Shown here in pieces: positions 26,553 through 35,922 of a DNA stretch of 64,000 nt. Below the pieces are notes generated by a model. That model saw only the letters and a program-made list of their open reading frames with translations, did not search any database and was not told the DNA's origin. The DNA comes from UBA2272 sp034368805 (GTDB taxonomy: Bacteria > Actinomycetota > Coriobacteriia > Anaerosomatales > Anaerosomataceae). Numbering within the stretch: the first letter of the stretch is position 1; every line of letters starts with the position of its first letter. Location of the stretch: the NCBI GenBank assembly GCA_034368805.1, contig JAXMLJ010000107.1:41996-105995 (forward strand), in the 5' to 3' direction. Both the position numbers and the translations under genes were made by a program.

Positions 26553-27842
26553 GTGAAGCTCGCCGTTGTGGGTTCCGGCATCTCGGGCATGTCCGCCGCG
26601 TGGCTGCTCTCGCGTGAACACGAGGTCGATGTGCTTGAGGCCGAGCATCGGCTCGGCGGGCACACGCACACCGTGGATGTCTCGCTCGACGGACAGGCGC
26701 TTGCTGCGGACACCGGCTTCATGGTTTTCAACCACCGCACCTACCCGAATCTCATCCGTCTGTTCGAGCATCTCGGTATCGAAGAGCAGGACGCCGACAT
26801 GTCGTTCTCGGTTCAGCACCTCGCCGACGACCTCGAGTGGCGCGGCGATCTGGCGGGACTCTTCGCTCAGCCGCGTAACCTGGCTCGACCGGCGTTCTGG
26901 GGCATGCTCGCCGACGTGCTGAAGCTCTCCCGCTCGTCAGAGAGCCTGCTCGCCGACCCGACCATAGACTCGATGAGCCTCGGCGAGCTTCTCGCGCGCG
27001 AGGGGTACGGCAGCGCGTTCACCGACTGGTATCTCGTGCCGATGGGCGCCGCGATCTGGTCGACCCCCGCCGGAGGCATGCTCGAGTTCCCTGCCGGGAC
27101 GTTTCTGCGCTTCTGCAACAACCACGGACTGCTTCACGTCACCGGCAAGCCGCTGTGGAAGAGCGTACCGGGCGGTGCCCGGCGCTACACGCTCGCGCTG
27201 GCCGAGCGCGTGAGCGGGCGCGTTCGGACCTCGGCCGAGGTGGCGCGCGTGGAGCGCTTCGACGACCGGGTGGAGTTGCGCCTGAGAACCGGCGAAACCC
27301 TCTCCTACGACGGTGTGGTCCTGGCCAGCCACGCCGACCAGTCGCTCGCGATGCTGGCCGACCCGGACGAAGACGAGACCCGCGTGCTCTCGGCGTTCGG
27401 CTACGAACAGAACGACACCGTGCTGCACACCGACGCATCTCAGCTACCGCGAAACCGACGCGCCTGGGCGGCGTGGAACTACGTCTCGGACGGCCACGGA
27501 GATGCGCCGGTGGCGGTGCACTACCAGCTGAACGTGCTGCAGCAACACCGTGTCCCCACGCGTCTGCTCGTCTCGCTCAATAGCATGCGCCCGATCGACG
27601 AGTCGAGGATCGTCAAGCGCTTTGGAAGCGCCCACCCGCAGTTCACAGCCGCGGCGATCGCGGCGCAGAAGGACATCGGCCTCATCCAGGGCGCCCGGCG
27701 CACCTGGTACGCAGGTGCATGGCAACGTTACGGCTTCCACGAGGACGGCTGCGTCTCGGGACTGCGCGTGGCCGGACTCCTCGGTATCGCCCCGCCGTGG
27801 GGCCGGGTGCTCGACCCGGCGATGGACGGGAGCCGCTCATGA
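26553..27842 (+). CDS. FAD-dependent oxidoreductase (COG2907-type), cyclopropane fatty acid operon
   Basis: 429 residues. N-terminal dinucleotide-binding VVGSGISGMSAAWLL followed by EAEHRLGGHTHTV, the FAD-binding pattern of the amine-oxidase/protoporphyrinogen-oxidase superfamily. GTG start at 26553 with AAAGGAG about 7 nt upstream; a longer in-frame reading begins inside the divergent SDR gene and was rejected. A TATACT box at 26500-26505 may be the -10. This protein type regularly precedes a DUF1365 protein and a cyclopropane synthase in bacterial genomes, and exactly that order is seen here. It is expected to act on unsaturated or cyclopropanated acyl chains; the reaction is not established from sequence. 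Confidence 0.85.
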   Translation: MKLAVVGSGISGMSAAWLLSREHEVDVLEAEHRLGGHTHTVDVSLDGQALAADTGFMVFNHRTYPNLIRLFEHLGIEEQDADMSFSVQHLADDLEWRGDLAGLFAQPRNLARPAFWGMLADVLKLSRSSESLLADPTIDSMSLGELLAREGYGSAFTDWYLVPMGAAIWSTPAGGMLEFPAGTFLRFCNNHGLLHVTGKPLWKSVPGGARRYTLALAERVSGRVRTSAEVARVERFDDRVELRLRTGETLSYDGVVLASHADQSLAMLADPDEDETRVLSAFGYEQNDTVLHTDASQLPRNRRAWAAWNYVSDGHGDAPVAVHYQLNVLQQHRVPTRLLVSLNSMRPIDESRIVKRFGSAHPQFTAAAIAAQKDIGLIQGARRTWYAGAWQRYGFHEDGCVSGLRVAGLLGIAPPWGRVLDPAMDGSRS

Positions 27843-28633
27843 ACAGCCGCCTGTACGAGGGCAGCGTCATGCACGCGCGGTCGCGCCCGGCAAAGAACTC
27901 GTTCCGCTACCGGATCTGGTTCGCATACCTGGATCTTGCGGAGCTCGAAGACCTGGGACGTACGGTCAGCGGCTTCGGACACGACGCTCGCGCATGGGCC
28001 GTCTTCCGGAACCGCGACCATGGCCCGCGCGACGGTTCCCCCCTCCGTGCCTGGATCGACCGAGTGCTTGCGCAGGCGGGCATCGACCTGGCCGGCGGAG
28101 TCGTGCGCATACTCACGATGCTGCGCGGTGGGCCGTTCGGCTTCTATCCGGTCTCGTTCTGGTACTGCTTCGGAGCCGACGGCACGCTGCGCGCGGTGCT
28201 GGCCGAGGTACAGAACACCTTCGGCGGGCATCACAACTACCTGCTGCATGAAGAGGGCGGCGCGATGGAGTTCGGCGAGGATCTGTTCGCGCCCAAGCTC
28301 TTCCACGTCTCGCCGTTCATGCCGATGGACGCGCGCTACCGCTTCCGGTTCACCATGCCCGGCGAGACACTCTCGGCGTCCATCCATGAGGATATCGAGG
28401 GAGCCCCGACATTCGTGGCGGGCATCAACCTGACCGAACACCCCTTCGATGACGTCACGCTCTCACGCCTCAACCGCACGTACATCTCGATGCCGCTGCG
28501 CGCCTGGCTGCTTATCCACTTCCAGGCGATCAGACTTGCCGCGAAACGGGTGGGCTTCTTCAGCGACCCGGGCGCCCCCGACGAGGAGACGACCATTGAC
28601 CCGCAACGCGTACTCAGAGACGGCGCGGACTGA
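27839..28633 (+). CDS. DUF1365 family protein
   Basis: 264 residues starting MNSRLYEGSVMHARSRP, the typical DUF1365 opening, followed by FRYRIWFAYLDL, MLRGGPFGFYPVSFWYCFG and KLFHVSPFMPMDARYRFRF, all characteristic of the family. Biochemical function is not established. The start overlaps the upstream oxidoreductase stop by ATGA, and the 3' end overlaps the cyclopropane synthase start by 38 nt, so the three proteins are made together. The association with acyl-chain modification is by genome context only. Confidence 0.88.
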   Translation: MNSRLYEGSVMHARSRPAKNSFRYRIWFAYLDLAELEDLGRTVSGFGHDARAWAVFRNRDHGPRDGSPLRAWIDRVLAQAGIDLAGGVVRILTMLRGGPFGFYPVSFWYCFGADGTLRAVLAEVQNTFGGHHNYLLHEEGGAMEFGEDLFAPKLFHVSPFMPMDARYRFRFTMPGETLSASIHEDIEGAPTFVAGINLTEHPFDDVTLSRLNRTYISMPLRAWLLIHFQAIRLAAKRVGFFSDPGAPDEETTIDPQRVLRDGAD

Positions 28634-29819
28634 TCTCCGCGGCCTCGGACTGTTCGGCCGGGGCGTCGCGCTCGCGCTCAGACGCGCGCCATACGGATCG
28701 CTTGAAGTCGTGTGGTCCGACGGTCGGCGACTCAGGTTCGAGGGCGCTCACGACGGGCCGAGCGCCACTATCCTGATCCGCGACCCGGCGAGCGTGCGCC
28801 GGATGGCTCTCGGTGGGAGCATCGGCCTGGCCGAGGGATACATGCGCGGAGCGTGGGACACGCCCGACCTGACCGCGCTGCTCGAATTCGCCGCGCTCAA
28901 CCTCGACGCCGCGCGCGAGGTCGGCGGCCGCGTGACGGCGCCGCTCAACCCGGTCAACCGCGCGATCCACGCGCTTCGCGCGAACACGCCGCGGGGCAGT
29001 AGACGCAACATCGGTCACCACTACGACCTGGGTAACGACTTCTATGCCCTGTGGCTCGACCCGGACATGACGTACTCGTGCGCGGCTTTCGACGGCACCG
29101 CGTGCGACCTGAAGACCGCCCAGCGACGCAAGTGGGACCGGCTGCTCGACCTTCTCGAAGCCCGACCAGGACAACACCTGCTCGAGATCGGCTGTGGCTG
29201 GGGTGGCTTCGCGATTTACGCCGCCAAGACGCGGGGGCTGCGCGTTACCGGAATCACCATCTCCGACGAGCAGCTGACCTGGGCGCGTCGGCGCGTGGCC
29301 GAAGAAGGGCTCGAGAGCGTCGTGGATATCCGGCATCAGGACTATCGCGCCCTCGCCGAGTGCTTCGACCACGTCGCCTCCATCGAGATGTTCGAAGCCG
29401 TCGGCATGCGCTACTGGCCGGCGTTCTTTGGCGCGGTTCGCGACGCACTCGTACGGGGCGGGCGCGCAGCGATGCAGGTCATCACCATCGAGGATCACCG
29501 CCTCGAGGACTACGCCGCCAAGCCGGACTTCATCCAGCGCTACATCTTCCCGGGAGGCATGTTGCCGAGCCCCGAGCGATTCGCATCCGTTGCCGCGACA
29601 GCCGGTCTCGCCTGTGGCGAGCCGACGTTCTTCGGCCAGGACTACGCACTCACCCTGCACGCCTGGGAGGAGCGCTTCATGGACACGATCCAGCAGGTGC
29701 GCGCCCTCGGCTTCGATGAACGCTTCGAACGCATGTGGCGGTTCTATCTCTCATACTGCCAGGCCGGGTTCCGCACCGGCAGCATCAACGTGATGCAACT
29801 GTCGCTCAAGCGCGCATAG
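28596..29819 (+). CDS. Cyclopropane-fatty-acyl-phospholipid synthase family methyltransferase
   Basis: 407 residues with a TTG start at 28596 (GAGGAG about 8 nt upstream). An N-terminal lipid-binding domain precedes the methyltransferase. S-adenosylmethionine site LEIGCGWGGFAIYAA near residue 190; family landmarks NIGHHYDLGNDFYALWLDPDM and SIEMFEAVG, the latter containing the Glu that helps hold bicarbonate in CFA synthases; and FIQRYIFPGG. It would transfer a methylene from SAM to unsaturated phospholipid acyl chains at the membrane; related family members make other methylated fatty acids. Last gene of the three-gene operon. Confidence 0.88.
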   Translation: MTRNAYSETARTDLRGLGLFGRGVALALRRAPYGSLEVVWSDGRRLRFEGAHDGPSATILIRDPASVRRMALGGSIGLAEGYMRGAWDTPDLTALLEFAALNLDAAREVGGRVTAPLNPVNRAIHALRANTPRGSRRNIGHHYDLGNDFYALWLDPDMTYSCAAFDGTACDLKTAQRRKWDRLLDLLEARPGQHLLEIGCGWGGFAIYAAKTRGLRVTGITISDEQLTWARRRVAEEGLESVVDIRHQDYRALAECFDHVASIEMFEAVGMRYWPAFFGAVRDALVRGGRAAMQVITIEDHRLEDYAAKPDFIQRYIFPGGMLPSPERFASVAATAGLACGEPTFFGQDYALTLHAWEERFMDTIQQVRALGFDERFERMWRFYLSYCQAGFRTGSINVMQLSLKRA

Positions 29820-30078
29820 GAACGGCGGGTCCCGACAGCTGAACACACCCGTGGGTATATCAGAGTATGCCGCCAAACCACGGGAGGGTCGGCGATGTAC
29901 GTTTTGCTCGGGGTCTTGCGTTCACTGAAAGCCCGCCTGTGCTCCGAGCGTCGGCCACCCGAAGTCCGATCAGATCGAATCGTGAGCTGACCGACCATGT
30001 GCCCGACGGACGAGGCCCACCGACAACCTCGGCTCGTGGCGACGCCGCGCCTGTCCGGCACCGATATGAGGAGGCACC

Positions 30079-31230
30079 GTGGAACCACTCACCCTCGAAC
30101 GACTGATCGCACTCGCGCAGGCACACGGCGACACGCGGGTCTCGCTGTTCATGCCGACACGGCGCTTTGGACCCGGCAGCCAGGAGGAGGACACCACCCG
30201 GCTCAGGAACCTCATCCGCACCGCCGAGGAGCAGCTCACGGCCCGGGGCCTCAAGGCCGCGCAGATCGATGCGCTGTTGGGACCGGTACGTAAGCTCAGC
30301 GACGACAGGCCGTTTTGGCTTCGCTCTGCCGAGGGACTGGCTGTGCTCACCGGCCCGGAGGGTATCGAGGCGTTCCAGGTGCCTGTGGCCTTCGAAGAGC
30401 TCGCCTTGGCCGGCGACCGCTACTACCTGCGTCCGCTCCTCCGGGCCCTGGACGCACGCAGAACGTTCTGGCTACTCGCGCTGAGCCAGAAGCGCGTCCG
30501 GCTGCTGACAGGTGACGGGTATGCTATGGCCGAAGTACCTACCGAGGGCATACCGGCGAGCCTTGCCGACGCGCTTCGCTGGGATGACTACGAGAAGAGC
30601 TCGCTCCAGTTCCATACCGGGACCTCGAGCTCAGGCGGCAAGCGTCCGGCCGTCTTCCACGGTACAGGCGAGACGGACGTCAAGGACGAGATCGTGCGAT
30701 ACTTCCGGGGCATCGACCGCGGTATCCACGAACTGCTCAAAGGAAGCGACGCTCCGCTCGTACTCGCCGGCGTCGACTATCTCCTGCCTCTGTACCGGGA
30801 CGTCAGCTCGTACCCGCATCTGACGTCCGAGACGATTCCGGGCAACCCCGACGGACTTGGCGACACGGAGCTCCACGAACGCGCATGGGCGATCGCAGGT
30901 GCGGTGTTTGACACCGAGCGTGCGGATGCGGCCGACCGAGCCCTCGAGCTGTGGGCATCGACGCGGGTCACCCCCGACCCCGAGGCGATCGCCGTGGCCG
31001 CCCATCACGGACGCGTCGACACGTTGCTCGTGGCAGACGGCGTCCACTGGTGGGGTATGCTCGATCCGGTCGCCGGCAAGCTCACACTGCACGCCGACGC
31101 GGTCAACGGCGACGAGGATGTGCTCGATCGCACCGCTTTCGAGACGCTGTCGAGCGGGGGCTCGGTCATCTCCCTGGCTGCCTCCGAGATGCCGCACGAG
31201 AAGGACGCCGTGGCGATCCTTCGGTACTAG
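30079..31230 (+). CDS. Putative eRF1-like (baeRF-family) protein
   Basis: 383 residues, soluble. The middle part FWLLALSQKRVRLLTGDGYAMAEV and the C-terminal GRVDTLLVADGVHWWGMLDP resemble the eRF1 domain-2/3-like folds of bacterial archaeo-eukaryotic release-factor relatives (baeRF families). These are proposed to act on ribosomes or in stress; the assignment is by motif resemblance, not search. The GTG start at 30079 has GAGGAGG about 6 nt upstream. The 259 nt upstream holds no other recognisable gene. A strong hairpin terminator lies 27 nt after the stop. Confidence 0.6.
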   Translation: MEPLTLERLIALAQAHGDTRVSLFMPTRRFGPGSQEEDTTRLRNLIRTAEEQLTARGLKAAQIDALLGPVRKLSDDRPFWLRSAEGLAVLTGPEGIEAFQVPVAFEELALAGDRYYLRPLLRALDARRTFWLLALSQKRVRLLTGDGYAMAEVPTEGIPASLADALRWDDYEKSSLQFHTGTSSSGGKRPAVFHGTGETDVKDEIVRYFRGIDRGIHELLKGSDAPLVLAGVDYLLPLYRDVSSYPHLTSETIPGNPDGLGDTELHERAWAIAGAVFDTERADAADRALELWASTRVTPDPEAIAVAAHHGRVDTLLVADGVHWWGMLDPVAGKLTLHADAVNGDEDVLDRTAFETLSSGGSVISLAASEMPHEKDAVAILRY

Positions 31231-31256
31231 AACGCACACGTTGCCAGCAAGAGATG

Positions 31257-31288
31257 CGAAGACCCCGGACGAGTGTCCGGGGTCTTCG
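31257..31288. terminator. Perfect 14-bp hairpin between convergent transcripts
   Basis: CGAAGACCCCGGAC and its exact complement around the 4-nt loop GAGT. It lies 27 nt past the eRF1-like gene on the plus strand and 12 nt past tRNA-Ile on the minus strand, so it probably serves both. Neither side has a long U-tract. Confidence 0.85.
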
Positions 31289-31299
31289 GTGTCGTATGG

Positions 31300-31376
31300 T
31301 GGTGGGCCCAGGTGGACTCGAACCACCGACCTCACGGTTATCAGCCGTGCGCTCTAGCCAGCTGAGCTATGGGCCC
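31300..31376 (-). tRNA. tRNA-Ile (anticodon GAU)
   Basis: 77 nt including encoded CCA. Acceptor stem GGGCCCA/TGGGCCC, D-arm GCTC/GAGC, anticodon loop CTGATAA (anticodon GAT), T-loop TTCGAGT. Stand-alone, not in an rRNA operon. Confidence 0.97.
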
Positions 31377-31396
31377 TCGCTGCGAACAGCCTCGAT

Positions 31397-31426
31397 ACCA
31401 TAGCCTACGCTCGGAACCAGCGTCAA
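31397..31426 (-). promoter_or_regulatory. Promoter for tRNA-Ile
   Basis: On the minus strand, -35 TTGACG and -10 TATGGT are separated by 18 nt, with the -10 ending 20 nt before the tRNA 5' end. Good match to the housekeeping sigma consensus. Confidence 0.7.
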
Positions 31427-31431
31427 GAACG

Positions 31432-31824
31432 CTAGCCCGCGCAGACCGACACGGTCAGAGAGCGTCTGCGCGGACCGTCGAACTCGCACAGGAACACACC
31501 CTGCCAGGTGCCGAGCCCGAGCTGGCCCTCGGTGATCGGGATCTCCACCGAGGCGCCCACGATCGCCGCCTTCACGTGTGCGTCGGAGTTCCCCTCGGCG
31601 TGCCGCCAGGGACCGGCAGCCGGGACGAGCGCCGCAAGTCCGGCAAGGATGTCAGCCGGGACATCCGGGTCCGCCGCCTCGTTCACAGTGACCGCGGCTG
31701 TCGTGTGGGGGCAGAACAGGAGCACCCGACCCTGCACCACGCCGCTATGCTCGACCACTTCCCGGATCTCGCGCGTGACGTCGACCATCTGCTCGCGCCG
31801 CTGCGTGTGCACCTCGAAGCGCAT
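31432..31824 (-). CDS. YjbQ-family protein (UPF0047, secondary thiamine-phosphate synthase)
   Basis: 130 residues. Family motifs are PHTTAAVTVNEAADPDV with a conserved His-Thr-Thr, GNSDAHVKAAIVGAS with the NxxxHxK-type cluster, and ITEGQLGLGTWQGVFLCEFDGPR. These proteins form a conserved trimeric fold; an E. coli member shows weak thiamine-phosphate synthase activity, but the physiological role is unsettled. The start at 31824 (ATG) has GGGAGGG 7 nt upstream; an in-frame start 11 codons earlier is less likely. The tRNA-Ile promoter begins 6 nt after the stop. Confidence 0.9.
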   Translation of the reverse strand: MRFEVHTQRREQMVDVTREIREVVEHSGVVQGRVLLFCPHTTAAVTVNEAADPDVPADILAGLAALVPAAGPWRHAEGNSDAHVKAAIVGASVEIPITEGQLGLGTWQGVFLCEFDGPRRRSLTVSVCAG

Positions 31825-31934
31825 CGTGCCGCCCTCCCGATAGCCCTCTCCCTGCATCGATGGTAGCGCATGCGCCGCGGCACGGCATCATGCGTGCTAG
31901 TCTTGAACGGTCCCCGGTCGGGAGGAGGCACGTG

Positions 31935-32429
31935 ATGATGCAGGTACGCGTGGCCGGCCTCAGCCTGGACGCCACGACCCAGCAGCCCGTGCTCCTGCTC
32001 GTACCGAGCGGTGACATCGAAGGCGAGGGACCGCGGCGCGCGTTGCCCATCTGGATCGGCCACCCGGAGGCGACCGCGATACTTCTCGCCGTGCAGGGTG
32101 TGGAGCCGCCCCGGCCGATGACCCACGACCTGCTCACGTCGGCCATCGAGAGCACCGGGCACGTCGTGTCACGTGTGGAGGTCACCCGGCTGGAGGAAGG
32201 CACGTTCTTCGCGGCTCTCGTCCTGCGCGGCGAAGAACGCGAGATCGCCGTCGACGCGCGCCCTTCGGACTCGATCGCCATCGCGGTGCGCTGCGGATGC
32301 CCGATCTATGTCGAGGAGAGCATATTTGCCGAGGCCGCCGTCGAGATCACCGAGGTCGACGAGGAGGCCGAGGTTGAGCGTTTCCGCGACTTCCTCGACC
32401 ACGTCGACCCGAGCGACTTCATGTCGTAG
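31935..32429 (+). CDS. Bifunctional nuclease family protein (DUF151)
   Basis: 164 residues. BFN/DUF151 landmarks: LPIWIGHPEATAILLA near residue 40, PMTHDLL, and ARPSDSIAIAVRCGCPIYV near residue 118. The acidic C-terminus (EITEVDEEAEVERFRDFLDHVDP) resembles the UVR-like tail of many actinobacterial members. Family members show DNase/RNase activity in vitro or serve as metabolic modulators; the role here is not known. The ATG at 31935 follows GGAGGAGG by about 6 nt; in-frame starts upstream lack such a site. Divergent from yjbQ. Confidence 0.88.
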   Translation: MMQVRVAGLSLDATTQQPVLLLVPSGDIEGEGPRRALPIWIGHPEATAILLAVQGVEPPRPMTHDLLTSAIESTGHVVSRVEVTRLEEGTFFAALVLRGEEREIAVDARPSDSIAIAVRCGCPIYVEESIFAEAAVEITEVDEEAEVERFRDFLDHVDPSDFMS

Positions 32430-32438
32430 ACCGCGGCT

Positions 32439-33632
32439 TCACTCGTACCGCAGCGCCACGATCGGATCGAGCTGGCTCGCCTTCCACGCCGGGTACACCC
32501 CGAAGAACACCCCGACCGCGAACGCGAAGAGGAAGGACATCGCCACTGCCCACGGCGTGACGTTCGTGGGCACGGGGGTCGTCTGCGCGATCAGCTCTGC
32601 GCCGCCCCAGCCCAGCACGATGCCGAACACCCCACCGAGCACCGAGAGCGCTACCGCCTCGATGACGAACTGCGACAGGATGTCGTACGTACGCGCGCCC
32701 ACCGCCTTACGGATGCCGATCTCCCGCGTGCGCTCGCTCACGCTCACGAGCATGATGTTCATGATGCCGATGCCGCCCACGAGGAGCGATATCCCGGCAA
32801 TGCCGGCGAGCATGTATGTAAGCGTACCGAGCAGGTCGGACAGGATCCCGAGCGTCTGCTCTTGCGAGAAGACCGTGAACTCGTCGCCGAAGGATGGCAG
32901 GAGCGCCCGGCGGATGTCGCGCCGCACGACCTCGATCTCATCGGCATCGGCAGCCTTCACCACGATCGTACTCACGTAGTTGAGGTTGAACAGACGCTGC
33001 GCGGTAGTGATCGGGATGTACACCTGGCTGTCCTGGTCGCCGCCCAGGCCACCGCCGAGCGACTGGTAGTAGCCGATGACCGTGAACCGTTGGCCATTCA
33101 GTGTGACCTGCTTGCCGAGGGGGTCTTGATTGGGGAACAGTTCGCGGGCCACGCGGTCACCGAGCGCCACCACACGCGACGCGGCCTGCACCTCGCCGCG
33201 GCGGTAGTGCCGCCCGCCGGCGAGGTCGGACGTGAACACCTCGGTACCTTGCTCGTTACCCGCCGCAGCGACGACACGCATCGAGCGATTGCCTGCCTTG
33301 ATCGTCGCACCGGCCTGGAGCACCGGCACGACGGCGCTCGCGCCCTCCACACGGCGGGCGATCGTCTCGGCGTCATCAAGGGTGAACCGCCGCCCGGGAG
33401 GCGCTCCGCCGCCGCCCATACCTCCCTCGTACTGGCCCGGCACGACGAAGAGCAGATTCGAACCGAGGCCCTCGAGTGAGCCCGTCACCTCGTCCTGCAC
33501 CCCCGTGCCGATCCCGACGAGCAGGATGACGGCCGCCACGCCGATGATGACACCGAGCATGGTGAGCAAGCTGCGGGCCTTGTTGGCCGCGAGTGCGCGG
33601 AGCGCGATCCGGAAGCTCTCGGGCAGGTTCAT
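32439..33632 (-). CDS. MacB-type ABC transporter permease
   Basis: 397 residues with the MacB/FtsX layout: one N-terminal membrane segment (about 20-45), a large periplasmic-type external domain (about 50-270) and three C-terminal membrane segments. Motifs are ALRALAANKARSLLTMLGVIIGVAAVI at the start and VSERTREIGIRKAVGART in the conserved loop. It works with the ATPase (33629-34390) and membrane-fusion protein (34394-35890) to export peptides, lipids or drugs by mechanotransmission. Start overlaps the ATPase stop by 4 nt. Confidence 0.92.
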   Translation of the reverse strand: MNLPESFRIALRALAANKARSLLTMLGVIIGVAAVILLVGIGTGVQDEVTGSLEGLGSNLLFVVPGQYEGGMGGGGAPPGRRFTLDDAETIARRVEGASAVVPVLQAGATIKAGNRSMRVVAAAGNEQGTEVFTSDLAGGRHYRRGEVQAASRVVALGDRVARELFPNQDPLGKQVTLNGQRFTVIGYYQSLGGGLGGDQDSQVYIPITTAQRLFNLNYVSTIVVKAADADEIEVVRRDIRRALLPSFGDEFTVFSQEQTLGILSDLLGTLTYMLAGIAGISLLVGGIGIMNIMLVSVSERTREIGIRKAVGARTYDILSQFVIEAVALSVLGGVFGIVLGWGGAELIAQTTPVPTNVTPWAVAMSFLFAFAVGVFFGVYPAWKASQLDPIVALRYE

Positions 33633-34390
33633 CCGGTCGCCCCCTCGGGGGGCAGCAGGGCCATCTCGTCGGCGGCCATGATGCGGTCAGCAACCGGACC
33701 GTCCTCGCTCACCCGGCCGTCGAACATGTGGACGGCACGCTCGGCGTGTCGGGCCACCCGGTCGTCATGTGTGACGAGGACGACGGTGATGCCCTGCTCG
33801 TTGAGCTCCTGTAGCACGGCCATGACCTCGATACCCGAGCGGGAGTCGAGGTTGCCGGTAGGCTCGTCGGCGAGCACGATGCTCGGGTCATTGACGAGCG
33901 CCCGGGCGATGGCGACCCGCTGCTGCTGCCCGCCGGAGAGTTGGCTCGGGAAGTGCCCGAGCCGGTTGGCGAGCCCCACGCGCTCGAGGGCTTCTCGCGC
34001 GCGGCGCGACCGCTCGGACCCGCCGACTCCACCGTAGACGAGCGGCAGCTCGACATTGGCGAGCGCACTCGTGCGCGAGAGCAGGTTGAACGCCTGGAAG
34101 ACAAAGCCGATATGGCGGTTGCGCAGACTCGCAAGCTCATTGGGCGCGAGGCTGCTCACATCCTGGCCCTCCAAGATGACCTCGCCGGAAGATGGCCGAT
34201 CGAGTAGGCCGACGATGTGCATGAGCGTCGACTTGCCCGAGCCCGAGGGCCCCATGATCGCGACCATCTCGCCCTGTCGGATCTCCAGGTCGACGCTTCT
34301 CAGCGCGTTGACCTCGACACCATCGAGGTAGTAGCACTTCGACACATCGCGCGTCTCGAGCACGACGCGTGCTAGGCGGGTGTCCCCCAT
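33629..34390 (-). CDS. MacB/LolD-type ABC transporter ATP-binding protein
   Basis: 253 residues. Walker A GPSGSGKST, Q-loop VFQAFNLL, signature LSGGQQQRVAIARAL, Walker B IVLADEPTGNLD and H-loop VTHDDRVARHAERAV. Matches the MacB/LolD ATPase subfamily. Here ATPase and permease are separate genes, as in most Gram-positive bacteria. It lies 3 nt after the membrane-fusion gene and overlaps the permease gene by 4 nt. Confidence 0.93.
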   Translation of the reverse strand: MGDTRLARVVLETRDVSKCYYLDGVEVNALRSVDLEIRQGEMVAIMGPSGSGKSTLMHIVGLLDRPSSGEVILEGQDVSSLAPNELASLRNRHIGFVFQAFNLLSRTSALANVELPLVYGGVGGSERSRRAREALERVGLANRLGHFPSQLSGGQQQRVAIARALVNDPSIVLADEPTGNLDSRSGIEVMAVLQELNEQGITVVLVTHDDRVARHAERAVHMFDGRVSEDGPVADRIMAADEMALLPPEGATG

Positions 34391-34393
34391 CGG

Positions 34394-35890
34394 CTAGTCC
34401 GTCCTGACGCGCGCGCCGTCGACCAGCTCGGACACGTCGCTCACGACCACCTGATCGCCCTCGGCCAGGCCGGAGCGAACCTCAACGAGCGTGTCGGTCA
34501 GTCGGCCGATCTCGATCTCGACCCGGGTGACCACGCCGTCTCTCACGACGTACACGTAGTTGGCACTGCGGTCCTCGAGGAGCGCCTCAACCGGCATCGT
34601 GATGACGTCTTCGATGGTCTCGACGCGGATCTCGACCGATCCGTTCATGCCGATAAGGACGGATCTGTCGGGGTTGGCGATCCGCAGGATGACGGGGAAT
34701 GCCGTGCCGGCCGTCGGCGTGAGCACCGACTGGAGCTCTACGCGCTCAACCACTGTCTCGAACTCGTCGTCGGGCAACCCGTCGAGCGCTATGGCTGCCT
34801 CCATACCCTCAGAGACGCGCGTGATATCAGCCTCGTCCACCTGTGCGGTGAACGTGAGTTCCGAGAAGTCCACGATCGAGAACGGGGCGGACGCCGGGCT
34901 GACCGAGGAGCCCACGGCCGGCTTGCCGGCAGCGACACCAGTGAGCGGGTTGGTCACGGCACTGAAGATCACCACCCCATCCACCGGAGCTACGATCGTC
35001 GCCGAGTCGAGCGTCTCCGCGACGAGATCACGGGCCCTTGCGGCGGCGGTGATGGCCGCATCGGCGGCTTCGAGAGCCGATGCGACGCTCGAGGCCTTCG
35101 CGAGAGCGTCGCGCTGGGCGACCGCCCCGAGATAGGCCGCGTACGCCTGGTCGCGCGCGACCTTCGCCGCGGCCACCGCAGCCGTGTTATCCGACGCCGC
35201 TGTCAGTGCGGCAAGTCCCTGCCGGGCGCCGAGAAGGTTCGCGGCTGCCTGGTCGCGCGCGAGCGCGAGGGCCGCGAGTCCCGTCTCGAGCGCCGGATCG
35301 CGCGGCTCGGGAGCCGGCAGGTAGACGGTTTCGTGGAAGGTTTCGTAGGCCGAGCCAGCAGCCTCGGCGGCGGCACCGGCAAGGGCGACGGCCGCTTGCG
35401 CCTGCGCGATCTCGGTCGCAGCTGGCGCACCGAGTCCCGCCTGGACCGCCTTGTAACGCAGGTCGGCCACCTCGTACGCGGACCGGGCCGCCTCGACGGC
35501 TGCGTCCGCCGCGCTCCGGTCTCCGGCCCCGGGCACCGCCTTGGCCGCAGCATCACGCTGCGCAAGCGTCCCGGCGTAGGCGGCCTGGGCCTGCGCCAAC
35601 TGCGCCTCGATCGGTCCGCTATCCATCGTGGCGATCACCTGACCGGCGCGGACACGCTGTCCGTCGGTGACCTCGAGAGTGGCGATCGTCCCCGCCGTCG
35701 GCGGATAGAGGTCGATTTGGTCCTCGGCCGCGATCTTGCCCGACGCACTCACGGTGACCGAAAGGTCGCCTCTCGTCACGTCGGCCACGGCCACCTCGGC
35801 AGCCCGCGACCCCGCGTAGACGAACGCCGCTGCCGCTCCACCCACCGCGAGCACGGCGATGACGCCTGCGATCACTTTGCCTTTCGACAC
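34394..35890 (-). CDS. HlyD/MacA-type membrane-fusion (adaptor) protein
   Basis: 498 residues. An N-terminal membrane anchor (VIAGVIAVLAVGGAAAAFVYAG), then a lipoyl/barrel-sandwich half (SASGKIAAEDQIDLYPPTAGTI). A long Ala/Gln-rich coiled-coil hairpin follows (about 100-275), then the second lipoyl half (ATIVAPVDGVVIFSAVTNPLTG) and beta-barrel domains ending RSGLAEGDQVVVSDVSELVDG. It couples the MacB-type transporter to substrate outside the membrane. GTG start at 35890 with GGAGG about 5 nt upstream; the in-frame region further upstream overlaps the HAD gene and is not translated. The coiled coil is unusually rich in AAA repeats. Confidence 0.88.
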   Translation of the reverse strand: MSKGKVIAGVIAVLAVGGAAAAFVYAGSRAAEVAVADVTRGDLSVTVSASGKIAAEDQIDLYPPTAGTIATLEVTDGQRVRAGQVIATMDSGPIEAQLAQAQAAYAGTLAQRDAAAKAVPGAGDRSAADAAVEAARSAYEVADLRYKAVQAGLGAPAATEIAQAQAAVALAGAAAEAAGSAYETFHETVYLPAPEPRDPALETGLAALALARDQAAANLLGARQGLAALTAASDNTAAVAAAKVARDQAYAAYLGAVAQRDALAKASSVASALEAADAAITAAARARDLVAETLDSATIVAPVDGVVIFSAVTNPLTGVAAGKPAVGSSVSPASAPFSIVDFSELTFTAQVDEADITRVSEGMEAAIALDGLPDDEFETVVERVELQSVLTPTAGTAFPVILRIANPDRSVLIGMNGSVEIRVETIEDVITMPVEALLEDRSANYVYVVRDGVVTRVEIEIGRLTDTLVEVRSGLAEGDQVVVSDVSELVDGARVRTD

Positions 35891-35922
35891 CCTGGCCTCC
35901 CTGGGTCCGACGGGTACTCTCT

